Positions 36,628 through 44,818 of a stretch of 64,000 nucleotides of DNA are shown here, in pieces; the first letter of the stretch is position 1; each line of letters starts with the position of its first letter. The notes beneath the pieces were generated by a model. It was not told the origin of the DNA and did not search any database. It saw only the letters and a list, made by a program, of their open reading frames with translations. The DNA lies in NCBI GenBank assembly GCA_035500675.1, contig DATJXA010000032.1, positions 1 to 64,000 of the forward strand, in the 5' to 3' direction. Made by a program: the position numbers and the translations under genes. The stretch is from JAGVPT01 sp035500675. GTDB taxonomy: Bacteria > Bacteroidota > Ignavibacteria > UBA10030 > UBA8401.

Positions 36628-36660
36628 AACCGTTAAAACTGTAAAGCGAACGGTTTTTTT
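36628..36660 (+). terminator. Rho-independent terminator after the VWA gene
   Basis: Stem AACCGTT (36628-36634) and AACGGTT (36649-36655), 14-nt loop, ending in a run of seven T. It lies 10 bp after the VWA stop codon. The rest of the gap to 36786 holds no gene. Confidence 0.75.
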
Positions 36661-36785
36661 ATATTTCCCATCTAGCGTACACAGGGTAGGTCCATTTGAA
36701 ATTTTGAACTGTAATTTTTCCCTTTGCGCTTTTCACCTTTAACTTATTTTATCATACGGCGCATTCTCTGTCATCACAAACGCCA

Positions 36786-37154
36786 ATGTCAAAACTTTTT
36801 TTCCTTTTCGCTTGTGGGTTCTCTCTGTTAGGTGTAGCCTTCGGCGCGTTCGGGGCACACGCCTTAAAGGATAAGCTCACTCCCGAAATGCACCAAGTTT
36901 TCGAAACAGCGGTCCGATATCAAATGTATCATGCGTTCGCTCTGTTTATCGTTGCATGGGCGCTTCATACGTGGAACATCGGCGCCGCGTCAGGCTGGTG
37001 GTTTACTGCAGGAATCGTTTTTTTCTCGGGAAGCCTGTATGCGTTAGCTCTCAGCGGAACTCTTTGGCTGGGAGCGATAACTCCTGTTGGAGGGATCTGC
37101 TTTTTGATCGGCTGGTTTTGGCTGGCTTGGGGGGTATGGAAAAGCATTCAATAG
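36786..37154 (+). CDS. DUF423 small membrane protein (YgdD-like)
   Basis: 122 residues, four predicted membrane helices. The N-terminus (GFSLLGVAFGAFGAHALKDK) and the YQMYHAFALFIVAW segment are the signature of DUF423. Inner-membrane protein of unknown function. Start ATG 36786 lacks a clear ribosome site. Confidence 0.88.
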   Translation: MSKLFFLFACGFSLLGVAFGAFGAHALKDKLTPEMHQVFETAVRYQMYHAFALFIVAWALHTWNIGAASGWWFTAGIVFFSGSLYALALSGTLWLGAITPVGGICFLIGWFWLAWGVWKSIQ

Positions 37155-37212
37155 AACTATAGTCCATGAAGCAATCTTGGTTTTTATTCCAGTACAGTTA
37201 AGGAGGCCATTT

Positions 37213-38061
37213 ATGAAAAATGTTCGCTTTGTTTTAGTTCCGGCAGCGTTGGTCATCGCGCTGGTTTCGTTTGTGAGTATCGGAACTGCGCAGCAGAAAA
37301 TGTATCAGCTGAGCCCTGCTGCCTCTGTTTCGCAGACGGCTGGTGTGACGGACATTTCCGTAACCTATCATTGTCCCGGCGTTAAGGGAAGAGAAATCTG
37401 GGGTAAGCTTGTTCCGTACGATCAAGTGTGGCGGGCGGGTGCAAACGAGGCGACAACGGTAAGCTTCAGTACGGATGTTACTGTAGGCGGAAAACAACTG
37501 AAAGCCGGGACATACGGTTTCTTTGTGATCCCAAAGCACGGGCAGTGGATAGCGATCTTCAACGCTCAACCAAAGCAATGGGGAGCTTTCAGTTATGATT
37601 CCACAAAGGATGTTGTGAGAGTACCCGTTACGCCGGAGACCATCCCAAATCAGGAACGGCTTTCATATATCTTCGCGGATATGACACCAACTTCGATAAA
37701 ACTCGTGCTGCAGTGGGAAAAGGTTGCTCTCCCCGTGACCATCGACCTTAACACCGGGGCAAACCTCGCAAAGGCCGCCAAAGATGCGATCTCTATGACC
37801 TGGCAGGAATATAACAACTACGCTCTGTTCTGTCTCGACTCAAAAATAGATTGGGACAAAGGGATGGAGGCGGTCGACAAATCGATCGCGATCGATGAAA
37901 ATGCTTCTAACCTCCGGATGAAAGCCGAGCTCCTGGCTCAGGGGGGAAAAACGAAGGAAGCTATTGAGACAGCAGAAAAGGCGATAGCGGTCGGGAAAGC
38001 TGCGAGCCCGAGGTTCAACGCATCTGAAATTCAGGATCTTATTGATGGGTGGAAAAAATAA
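37213..38061 (+). CDS. DUF2911 secreted protein
   Basis: 282 residues from the ATG at 37213, with AGGAGG at 37201-37206; an in-frame start at 37177 has no such site. Signal peptide MKNVRFVLVPAALVIALVSF. The DUF2911 core covers about 25-175 (ISVTYHCPGVKGREIWGKLV, VWRAGANEATTVSFSTDV, GTYGFFVIPKHGQW), and a C-terminal TPR-like helical pair spans about 195-280. Periplasmic or extracellular, function unknown; the family is common in Bacteroidota. Followed by a strong terminator. Confidence 0.87.
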   Translation: MKNVRFVLVPAALVIALVSFVSIGTAQQKMYQLSPAASVSQTAGVTDISVTYHCPGVKGREIWGKLVPYDQVWRAGANEATTVSFSTDVTVGGKQLKAGTYGFFVIPKHGQWIAIFNAQPKQWGAFSYDSTKDVVRVPVTPETIPNQERLSYIFADMTPTSIKLVLQWEKVALPVTIDLNTGANLAKAAKDAISMTWQEYNNYALFCLDSKIDWDKGMEAVDKSIAIDENASNLRMKAELLAQGGKTKEAIETAEKAIAVGKAASPRFNASEIQDLIDGWKK

Positions 38062-38070
38062 TAGAATTTT

Positions 38071-38107
38071 TCTGCGGCTCGCGGAGAGAGCGAGCCGCAG
38101 AGTTTTT
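38071..38107 (+). terminator. Strong rho-independent terminator between DUF2911 and pta
   Basis: Perfect 11-bp stem TCTGCGGCTCG (38071-38081) / CGAGCCGCAGA (38091-38101), 9-nt loop, then GTTTTT. It ends the plus-strand transcript and touches the pta stop codon on the other strand; pta has no T-run in its own direction here. Confidence 0.85.
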
Positions 38108-39093
38108 CATGCCGCTCCAATTACCGCATTGATCGCAACCACATTCACGATATCATCAACACTGCACCCTCGGGAAAGATCGAACGCCGGACGTTTCAAC
38201 CCTTGAACGATCGGCCCAATCGCCTCCGCTCCCCCAAGCCTTTGTGCAAGTTTATAGCCGATGTTGCCCGCATTGAGGTCGGGAAAGATAAGGACGTTTG
38301 CGCTCCCGGCGACCTCGCTCTGCGGCGCTTTTTGCTTTGCGACTGAGCCGACGATCGCTGCATCGAGTTGAAGCTCGCCGTCGAGGCATAATTGCGGCGC
38401 TTTCTTTTTTGCCAGATCAGTGGCTTGTTGTACTTTCTCCACCAGCGGATGCGATGCGCTCCCCTTCGTCGAGAACGACAACATCGCAACCCGCGGCTCC
38501 TCTCCCGTCAGCTTCTTGTGATTCTCTGCCGTCGTGATGGCGATATCTGCAAGCTGTTCTGCCGTCGGGTCCGGAACTACGGCACAGTCTGCGAACGTAT
38601 AAATGCGTGCGGGAAACACCATCACAAAAAAGCTCGAGACAACGCTGATCCCATCCTGAACTCCGATGATCTGAAGTCCGGCGCGGAGCACATCGCCCGT
38701 GGTCGAAAGCGATCCTGCCACACTCCCGTCCGCCATTCCCTCATGCACCATCATCGCCCCAAAAAAAAGAGGCTTCTTCATTATTTCCTGGGCCTCTGTA
38801 AATTGGATTCCCTTTGCCTTTCGCAAATTGAAATAAATATGTGAAAAGTCGGAAAGCTTATCCGACTTCGCCGGATCCATAATTCGCACTCCATTTAGCG
38901 TTACGGACAATGATTCCGCCTTTGCTCGAATTTGGACTTCGTCCCCGACAAGAACGGGAGAGGCGAGCTCCTTGTCTGCAACAATTCTCGCTGCATTGAT
39001 CGCACGCGGATCCGTCGCATCGGGTAATACGATCGTTTTATGGAGTTGCTTTGATTTCTTGTGTATCTCAGGAATAAAATTCTTTGGGTTCAT
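38107..39093 (-). CDS. pta: Phosphate acetyltransferase
   Basis: Interconverts acetyl-CoA and acetyl phosphate in the cytoplasm. 328 residues, the short single-domain form without the N-terminal DRTGG/P-loop region. Motifs: IVLPDATDPRAINAARIV, MVHEGMADGSVAGSLSTTGD, FADCAVVPDPTAEQLADIAI, LSFSTKGSA, VLIFPDLNAGNIGYKLAQRL. Acetate kinase is not in the window. It is divergent from miaB with its own promoter (39146-39174). Confidence 0.95.
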   Translation of the reverse strand: MNPKNFIPEIHKKSKQLHKTIVLPDATDPRAINAARIVADKELASPVLVGDEVQIRAKAESLSVTLNGVRIMDPAKSDKLSDFSHIYFNLRKAKGIQFTEAQEIMKKPLFFGAMMVHEGMADGSVAGSLSTTGDVLRAGLQIIGVQDGISVVSSFFVMVFPARIYTFADCAVVPDPTAEQLADIAITTAENHKKLTGEEPRVAMLSFSTKGSASHPLVEKVQQATDLAKKKAPQLCLDGELQLDAAIVGSVAKQKAPQSEVAGSANVLIFPDLNAGNIGYKLAQRLGGAEAIGPIVQGLKRPAFDLSRGCSVDDIVNVVAINAVIGAA

Positions 39094-39145
39094 ATTCTTG
39101 TAATAAAAGGCTTCTTAAATTCTTGGATGAAGTTGATTACATCAC

Positions 39146-39174
39146 AATATAGCCCAACATTTGTTGACATTCAA
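39146..39174 (-). promoter_or_regulatory. Putative pta promoter
   Basis: Minus-strand TTGAAT (39174-39169), 17-bp spacer, TATATT (39151-39146). The intervening A+T-rich region toward miaB has imperfect inverted repeats (CGAATCCGTCA / TGACGAATTG, about 39174-39205) that could bind a regulator shared by both genes. Confidence 0.6.
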
Positions 39175-39274
39175 CGAATCCGTCAAAAATGTGACGAATT
39201 GTCAATGAAATTTCTATTTTTTTCTCAAAAAAACACTGATTTCTATTAATTTTCATTAATGAACTTTTGTTCCG

Positions 39275-39303
39275 TTGACTATCTGTCAGGTAAAGGGTAT
39301 ATT
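39275..39303 (+). promoter_or_regulatory. Putative miaB promoter
   Basis: TTGACT (39275-39280), 17-bp spacer, TATATT (39298-39303): close to the sigma-70 consensus. The start codon at 39324 would leave a very short leader. Confidence 0.7.
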
Positions 39304-39323
39304 TATGTTCCAGAAGCAATGGC

Positions 39324-40673
39324 ATGAGAAAAAAACAGGTCTATATAGAAACGTACGGCTGCCAGATGAACGTAGCCGATTCAGAAGTCGTCTTGAGCAT
39401 TCTCGGCGACAATGGTTACGCTATAGCTCAGGAAGCAGGCGCTGCCGACCTGATACTTGTCAACACCTGCAGTGTCCGTGACAACGCGGAGCAACGCGTC
39501 CATCAACGCATCAGCACCCTGAAAAATTATAAAAGGCAGAATCCCGGAGTGCTGATCGGGGTTCTCGGCTGCATGGCTGAACGGTTACGGACGGAGCTCA
39601 TTGACAAAGGCAATGTCGTCGATCTCGTCGTCGGTCCGGATGAGTATCGAAAATTACCAGGCCTCGTCGAGCATGCAATCAACGGCGAGAGGGGAATTGC
39701 GGTTAAGCTCTCGCGCGTAGAAAATTATGACGACATTATGCCTTTGCGGACTGACGGGGTCTGCGCGTGGCTTTCGGTAATGCGGGGTTGCGACAAGTTT
39801 TGCACTTTTTGCGTTGTTCCTTTTACACGTGGAAGAGAACGAAGCCGAAGCCTCCACAGTGTGGTCGAGGAGGTCGAACGGTTAAGCGACCGCGGGTTCA
39901 AAGAAATCACTTTGCTCGGACAGAATGTCAATTCTTATCACGATGGGGAGTTCGATTTTGCAGATTTGATACAGGCCGTCGCGCGGGTCGACTCTTCACT
40001 TCGAATCCGTTTTATGACGCCTCATCCGCAAGACATGTCGGAAAAACTGATCCACGCAATAGCGGACAACGACAACGTCTGTAAGTCTGTGCATCTCCCA
40101 GTACAGTCTGGCTCGGATAGAATTCTTTCGTTAATGAATCGGACGTACACGACAGAACGTTACATCCGGCTAGTCGAAAAAATCAGAAAGAATATTCCGG
40201 ATGTAAGCCTTTCAACCGATATTATCGCAGGCTTCCCGACGGAGACTTCCGAGGACCACGAGAAGACCCTCGACCTCATCCGGCACATTGGCTACGACGG
40301 CGCGTTCACGTTCAAATATTCTCCCCGTGAAAATACAAAGGCGTGGGAGATGGGGGACGACGTACCGGAAGAGTTGAAGATCGACCGTCTCAACGAGATC
40401 ATAGAACTTCAGCAGACAATTTCGTTTCAAAAAAACGAGAGCTTGGTCGGCACCGTGGTGGAAGTTCTGGTAGAGCGCGAGAGCGCGAAGTCGAGCGCCG
40501 ATTGGATGGGACGGATGGATTCGAACAAGGTTGTGATATTTCCCAAGAGCACGGCCGGCGCCGGGGACTTCGTACCGGTCAAAATCGAGCGCTGCAATTC
40601 CGCGACGCTTTTCGGAGTTGTCGCAGATGAGCCCGCGGCGTTACGGGAATACCGTATCGCAGTAAACAATTGA
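39324..40673 (+). CDS. miaB: tRNA-2-methylthio-N6-dimethylallyladenosine synthase
   Basis: Radical-SAM methylthiotransferase that adds a methylthio group to i6A37 of tRNA. 449 residues, normal length. N-terminal UPF0004 domain with one cluster (YGCQMNVADSE, NTCSVRDNAEQRVHQRI, GVLGCMAERL), radical-SAM core with CDKFCTFC (CxxxCxxC) followed by VPFTRGRERSR, and a C-terminal TRAM domain (about 380-445). The RSR and GRERS signatures favour MiaB over RimO. It heads a plus-strand series through 43203. Confidence 0.95.
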   Translation: MRKKQVYIETYGCQMNVADSEVVLSILGDNGYAIAQEAGAADLILVNTCSVRDNAEQRVHQRISTLKNYKRQNPGVLIGVLGCMAERLRTELIDKGNVVDLVVGPDEYRKLPGLVEHAINGERGIAVKLSRVENYDDIMPLRTDGVCAWLSVMRGCDKFCTFCVVPFTRGRERSRSLHSVVEEVERLSDRGFKEITLLGQNVNSYHDGEFDFADLIQAVARVDSSLRIRFMTPHPQDMSEKLIHAIADNDNVCKSVHLPVQSGSDRILSLMNRTYTTERYIRLVEKIRKNIPDVSLSTDIIAGFPTETSEDHEKTLDLIRHIGYDGAFTFKYSPRENTKAWEMGDDVPEELKIDRLNEIIELQQTISFQKNESLVGTVVEVLVERESAKSSADWMGRMDSNKVVIFPKSTAGAGDFVPVKIERCNSATLFGVVADEPAALREYRIAVNN

Positions 40674-40686
40674 CGTCATACATTGC

Positions 40687-41484
40687 ATGGATCGATCGCC
40701 GATGAAAACTCGCACGCTGTTTCTTCTGATTCTCGCCAACATTCTGGCCGGCACCTTACCGGCATTCGCACAGATGCCGGAGAGTGAGGTACGGAAACGA
40801 CTGGACTTTATTTACAGCGGACAAGCGGAGAGGGTGCGCATTGAACTTCCGGGGCTCGAGAAACAATATCCGAACGATCCCGGCGTGAGTTATCTCGATG
40901 CAATCCTCACCACGGACGGCGTCGCGGCGGTAAAGAAATTCCAAGCGATCGTCGACCAATTTCCTCAGAACGAATGGGCCGACGATGCGCTTTACAAAGT
41001 GTATCAATATTATTATTCGGTTGGCCTCTACAAAACAGCCGATGAAAAATTTGCCCAGTTGAAACGCGATTACCCAAACTCTTTATACGTCGTCGGACTG
41101 GAGCAGGAAGAAAAACCGGCCGCCGTTCAGCAGGCGCCTGCAGTTGAGGCAAAGACGCCGGATACAGCGATGGCCCAACCCGCCGAGCAACCGGCCGTCT
41201 CCGAGCAGACACAAAATTCATCCCCCGACACCATGACGGCCTCTGCGCCTGTTGGCAAGTATGCAGTTCAGGCGGGCGCATTCTCCGACGAAAAAAACGC
41301 CCAGAAGCAGGTCGATTTCTTCCGGACGATCGGAAAAAGCGCGATCATCACTCAAAAAGCGATAGGCGACAAAACGCTATTTGTCGTTTCGATCGAGGGC
41401 TTTGCCACCGAGCAGGAAGCACGAAGTTTCATCGCAGAACTTAAATCACAACACAACATCGAATCAATTATCGTGACGAGATAA
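40687..41484 (+). CDS. SPOR-domain periplasmic protein
   Basis: 265 residues (or 260 from the ATG at 40702). Signal peptide (MKTRTLFLLILANILAGTLP), a TPR/YbgF-like helical region (about 30-140: FQAIVDQFPQNEWADDALYK), an Ala/Pro/Glu-rich linker, and a C-terminal SPOR domain (about 190-265: KYAVQAGAFSDEKNAQKQVD, then FVVSIEGFATEQEARSFIA). SPOR domains bind denuded glycan at division sites, so a role in cell division or envelope remodelling is inferred. It lies 13 bp after miaB. Confidence 0.85.
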   Translation: MDRSPMKTRTLFLLILANILAGTLPAFAQMPESEVRKRLDFIYSGQAERVRIELPGLEKQYPNDPGVSYLDAILTTDGVAAVKKFQAIVDQFPQNEWADDALYKVYQYYYSVGLYKTADEKFAQLKRDYPNSLYVVGLEQEEKPAAVQQAPAVEAKTPDTAMAQPAEQPAVSEQTQNSSPDTMTASAPVGKYAVQAGAFSDEKNAQKQVDFFRTIGKSAIITQKAIGDKTLFVVSIEGFATEQEARSFIAELKSQHNIESIIVTR

Positions 41485-41485
41485 C

Positions 41486-42664
41486 GTGAGAGACGGAGAC
41501 GAAAGCGTGGAGAGGATGGCTTTTCAAGAGGAACATAAGATCATCGGGCAATCGTTGGAGATGCAGGAAATCGTCGAGGTGATCCAGCAGGTCGCCCCGA
41601 CCGATATCACCGTGCTCATCAGCGGCGAAAGCGGCGTCGGCAAAGAAATCGTCGCTCAAGCTATCCATGCGGCCAGCCGGAGAGCGAACAAACCGATCGT
41701 CACCGTCAACTGCGGCGCGATCCCCGAAGGGATCATCGAGAGCGAATTGTTCGGGCATGAAAAGGGTTCGTTTACGGGAGCCAGCGATTCCCGTAAAGGT
41801 TATTTTGAGCTGGCCGACGGCGGAACGATCTTTCTCGACGAAATCGGAGAGCTTCCGCTCGCGACTCAGGTAAAGTTTTTACGAATCCTCGAGAACGGCG
41901 AATTCATGCGCGTCGGTTCTTCAACGGCAAAAAAGGTTGACGTCCGCGTTATCGCCGCGACAAACAAAGACCTCGAACGCGAAGTATACACAAAGCATTT
42001 CCGGCCCGACCTTTTTTATCGCCTTCGATCCGTCAACATCCGCATCCCTCCCCTGAGAGACCGCCGGGAAGATATCCCCGTATTTTTCACGAAGTTCGCA
42101 AAAGAATTCGCCGAAAAAAACGCCATCACATTTTTAGGCATCACCGACGAGGCAATGGAACTTTTGAGCCAGTACTATTGGCCGGGGAATGTCCGGGAAT
42201 TGCGCAACGTCGTCGAGAGTATGCTGGTCATCGAAAACGGGAAGAAACTTACTGCAGAGGATGTACGGAAGTATCTCAAAGGGGCGCACCCCAACGGCGA
42301 AGAACGCAATCTGCCGGTGTACGTGCCCAGGTCGTCGGAATTAGCCGAGCGCGAGCTCATCTACCGCGCGCTCGTCGACCTTAAAACGGATATTGTCGAC
42401 GTCAAGAATTTACTGGTGAATGCGGATGGCGCCTCCTCTGCATTGGTACGGAGAAACGGGGGCGGCGCCGCTGAGATCCAAGAAGGGGCCATCGTTCAAC
42501 CGCGGGCGGCGGAAGAGGAGAACATTTCCCTTGAAGAGATGGAGCGGAGGATGATCATCGGATCTCTGCAAAAATACGAGGGCAATCGACGGCTTGCGGC
42601 CCAGGCGCTCAAGATCAGCGAGCGGACGCTGTACAGAAAGATCAAAGAGTACGGCCTGCAGTGA
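41486..42664 (+). CDS. Sigma-54-dependent Fis-type activator lacking a sensory domain
   Basis: 392 residues, consisting of just a AAA+ domain and a Fis-type helix-turn-helix. Walker A GESGVGKE (near 47-54), GSFTGA (near 94, a variant of the sigma-54-contacting GAFTGA loop), Walker B GGTIFLDEIG, arginine-finger region FRPDLFYRLRSVNIRIPPLR, WPGNVRELRN, and C-terminal NRRLAAQALKISERTLYRKI. No receiver, GAF or PAS domain precedes the AAA+ domain, so control must come from a partner or expression level. Start taken as GTG two bases after the previous stop; ATG at 41516 is an alternative. Its end overlaps lptE by 4 bp. Confidence 0.92.
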   Translation: MRDGDESVERMAFQEEHKIIGQSLEMQEIVEVIQQVAPTDITVLISGESGVGKEIVAQAIHAASRRANKPIVTVNCGAIPEGIIESELFGHEKGSFTGASDSRKGYFELADGGTIFLDEIGELPLATQVKFLRILENGEFMRVGSSTAKKVDVRVIAATNKDLEREVYTKHFRPDLFYRLRSVNIRIPPLRDRREDIPVFFTKFAKEFAEKNAITFLGITDEAMELLSQYYWPGNVRELRNVVESMLVIENGKKLTAEDVRKYLKGAHPNGEERNLPVYVPRSSELAERELIYRALVDLKTDIVDVKNLLVNADGASSALVRRNGGGAAEIQEGAIVQPRAAEEENISLEEMERRMIIGSLQKYEGNRRLAAQALKISERTLYRKIKEYGLQ

Positions 42665-43203
42665 AAGTGCTCGATGAAAAATGCAAAGCGAAAGGTTATG
42701 GCATAACAGCAGGCTCTTTACTGTTCATTGTTCACTGTTCACTGTTCACTGTTGTGTGGGGATGTTCGTACTCGTTCACGGGTTCGTCCGTCCCAAAACA
42801 TCTGAAGACCATCGCCATACCGCTTTTCGAAGACCAAAGCGGTTTTGGCGAACCGGGGTTGAAAGAAAGTTTTACACAACAACTCATCAACCTGTTCGTT
42901 AACGACAACAGCCTGCAGATCGCAGAGCGGAATACGGCCGACTCGATACTGGAGGGATCAATTACGGCGGTGACCGACGCTCCGTCGGTGATCGAACCGG
43001 GCGAACAGGTGAGCAAGCGACGCATCACCATTACGGTGCACGTTGTGTATCAGGACCTTAAGCTCAGAAAAAAAGTGTGGGAAAAAGATTTCACAAACTG
43101 GGGTGAGTATAGTCTTGGCACTGAAACGCGGACTGTCGCCCTCACCCAGGCAGTCAATAAAGTAACAGAGGACGTCCTGAACGAAACTGTTTCAGGATGG
43201 TAG
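42661..43203 (+). CDS. lptE: LptE-like lipopolysaccharide-assembly lipoprotein
   Basis: 180 residues. Lipoprotein signal ending VVWGCSYSFTG (Cys near 35). The body matches the LptE family of this phylum: HLKTIAIPLFEDQSGFGEPG, DSILEGSITAV, RRITITVHVVYQDLKLRKKV, WGEYSLG. It would partner with LptD in outer-membrane LPS insertion; LptD is not in the window. The GTG at 42661 overlaps the previous stop. Oddly, the hydrophobic core of the signal peptide is encoded by a 7-bp tandem repeat (42722-42749), which could shift frame by slippage. Confidence 0.8.
   Translation: MKVLDEKCKAKGYGITAGSLLFIVHCSLFTVVWGCSYSFTGSSVPKHLKTIAIPLFEDQSGFGEPGLKESFTQQLINLFVNDNSLQIAERNTADSILEGSITAVTDAPSVIEPGEQVSKRRITITVHVVYQDLKLRKKVWEKDFTNWGEYSLGTETRTVALTQAVNKVTEDVLNETVSGW
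42722..42749. repeat. Heptanucleotide tandem repeat inside the lptE signal peptide
   Basis: TGTTCAT followed by three perfect TGTTCAC units, with degenerate units on both sides (TCTTTAC, TGTTGTG). On the other strand the units read GAACAGT-like, related to the GAATTAN heptamers at 59909 and 63115. The unit length is not divisible by three. Confidence 0.8.
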
Positions 43204-43249
43204 CGGGGTATCGAATAACTCAATTCTACGAGGTTGAAAGAAAACAACA

Positions 43250-44755
43250 ATGAATGATATAATTCTGGCAACATATTTTATTTCTCTTCTCATCCTTTTT
43301 ATTTTCGGCTCGCACGGCTTCGTCATGGTGTTCCATTATTTCAAGCACCACGACGCCGAAGAGGCCGATAATTTATCGCTGCCGGAATACCCGGCGGTCA
43401 CGATCCAGCTTCCTATCTACAACGAACTCTATGTCGTCCGGCGCCTCATCGAGGCCTCGTGCGCAATGACGTACCCCGCGGACAAACTTGAGATCCAGGT
43501 ATTGGATGATTCAACCGACGAAACCGTCGCCCTCGTCGAGTCGATCGTCGAAGAAATGAGGGGTCGTGGACACAATATCCATCACATCTGCCGCAAGTCG
43601 CGGACCGGGTTCAAAGCGGGCGCGCTCCGCGAGGGGCTTGAGCGGGCAACGGGAGAGTTTATCGCCATCTTCGACGCCGATTTCGTACCCCGCAAAGAAT
43701 TCCTCCTGAAAACTTTGCCGTATTTCTATACGGGTGAAAAAATTGGGATGGTGCAAACCCGGTGGGAACACCTCAACGGAGAATATTCTCTTCTCACACG
43801 CACACAAGCGATGGCGCTTGACGGGCATTTCGTCATCGAGCAAGCGATCCGCAACAAGGCCGGCTTTTTCATCAATTTTAACGGGACCGGCGGCATCTGG
43901 AGAAAATCGTGCATTGAAGACGCGGGGAATTGGCATTCCGACACGCTGACCGAAGACCTCGACCTGAGCTACCGCGCCCAGTTGCGCGGATGGAAATTTA
44001 AATTCCTCAAAAACGTTACATCCCCTGCGGAGCTGCCGTCCGAAATCAACGCGCTCAAGTCGCAGCAATTCCGCTGGACAAAAGGGGCGATCGAAACGGC
44101 GCGCAAAATGCTTCCCGCCGTCTGGAGATCCGATCTTCCGTTCAAGTTAAAATGGCACTCGACGTTCCATCTCACGAACAATATCGTTTTCCCCTTTATC
44201 CTTGTCGCGGGGATTCTCAACATACCGCTCATGTTCATCAAGCATGCAGGCGGATATGAATTCTATTTCGAAATGATGTCCGTCTTTGTGTTCGCTTTCA
44301 TCGGATCGTTCCTTTTCTACATGTTTTCGCAAAAGGATGTCTACCCGGATTGGCGCCGGCGGATATTCCTGTTCCCCCTCTTCATGGCCGGAAGCATGGG
44401 TTTTGCGGTCAACAACAGCAAAGCGGTCCTCGAGGGGCTGTTTAAAAAGAAAAGCGATTTTGTCCGCACGCCAAAGTACAGCATCGAAGAGAAGAACGAT
44501 TCATGGGTCGATAAAAAATATGTGCCGGTAAAATTCAATTGGACGGTGATCGTCGAAATTGCCCTTGCGATCTATTGTCTCTTCGGCGTGATCTCGTCTT
44601 TGTATTATCTTGAGATTGCGGCCATCCCTTTCCAGCTGTTGTTCCTTATGGGATTCGGTTTCGTCTCCTATCTCTCCGTCCAACAGGCCCTTCAAGCCAG
44701 AAAATTAAAAGCCGGAAAAATTCTCGAGGGAGAAACTGCTGCAGCCCATGCTTGA
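43250..44755 (+). CDS. Membrane family-2 glycosyltransferase (cellulose-synthase/CslA-like)
   Basis: 501 residues: N-terminal membrane helix (about 5-30), GT-A domain with IQLPIYNELYVVRRLIEA, LDDSTDET, KAGALREGLE, FDADF (near 142), FNGTGGIWR, TEDLDLSYRAQLRGW (near 234) and QQFRW (near 274), then several C-terminal membrane helices. The pattern matches processive beta-glycan synthases of the CslA/glucomannan branch. No PilZ domain. Product unknown; it is distinct from the PgaC-like synthase at 7434. It follows lptE by 46 bp and may share its transcript, suggesting an envelope glycan. Confidence 0.87.
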   Translation: MNDIILATYFISLLILFIFGSHGFVMVFHYFKHHDAEEADNLSLPEYPAVTIQLPIYNELYVVRRLIEASCAMTYPADKLEIQVLDDSTDETVALVESIVEEMRGRGHNIHHICRKSRTGFKAGALREGLERATGEFIAIFDADFVPRKEFLLKTLPYFYTGEKIGMVQTRWEHLNGEYSLLTRTQAMALDGHFVIEQAIRNKAGFFINFNGTGGIWRKSCIEDAGNWHSDTLTEDLDLSYRAQLRGWKFKFLKNVTSPAELPSEINALKSQQFRWTKGAIETARKMLPAVWRSDLPFKLKWHSTFHLTNNIVFPFILVAGILNIPLMFIKHAGGYEFYFEMMSVFVFAFIGSFLFYMFSQKDVYPDWRRRIFLFPLFMAGSMGFAVNNSKAVLEGLFKKKSDFVRTPKYSIEEKNDSWVDKKYVPVKFNWTVIVEIALAIYCLFGVISSLYYLEIAAIPFQLLFLMGFGFVSYLSVQQALQARKLKAGKILEGETAAAHA

Positions 44756-44780
44756 TTTTGACGGCCCCATCGCCTATACT
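44752..44780 (+). promoter_or_regulatory. Putative promoter of the TPR protein gene
   Basis: TTGATT (44752-44757), overlapping the GT2 stop codon, 17-bp spacer, TATACT (44775-44780). Confidence 0.55.
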
Positions 44781-44818
44781 AAAATCGGCGGTGCGCGATC
44801 GGCTTTCTTACTTTTCTG

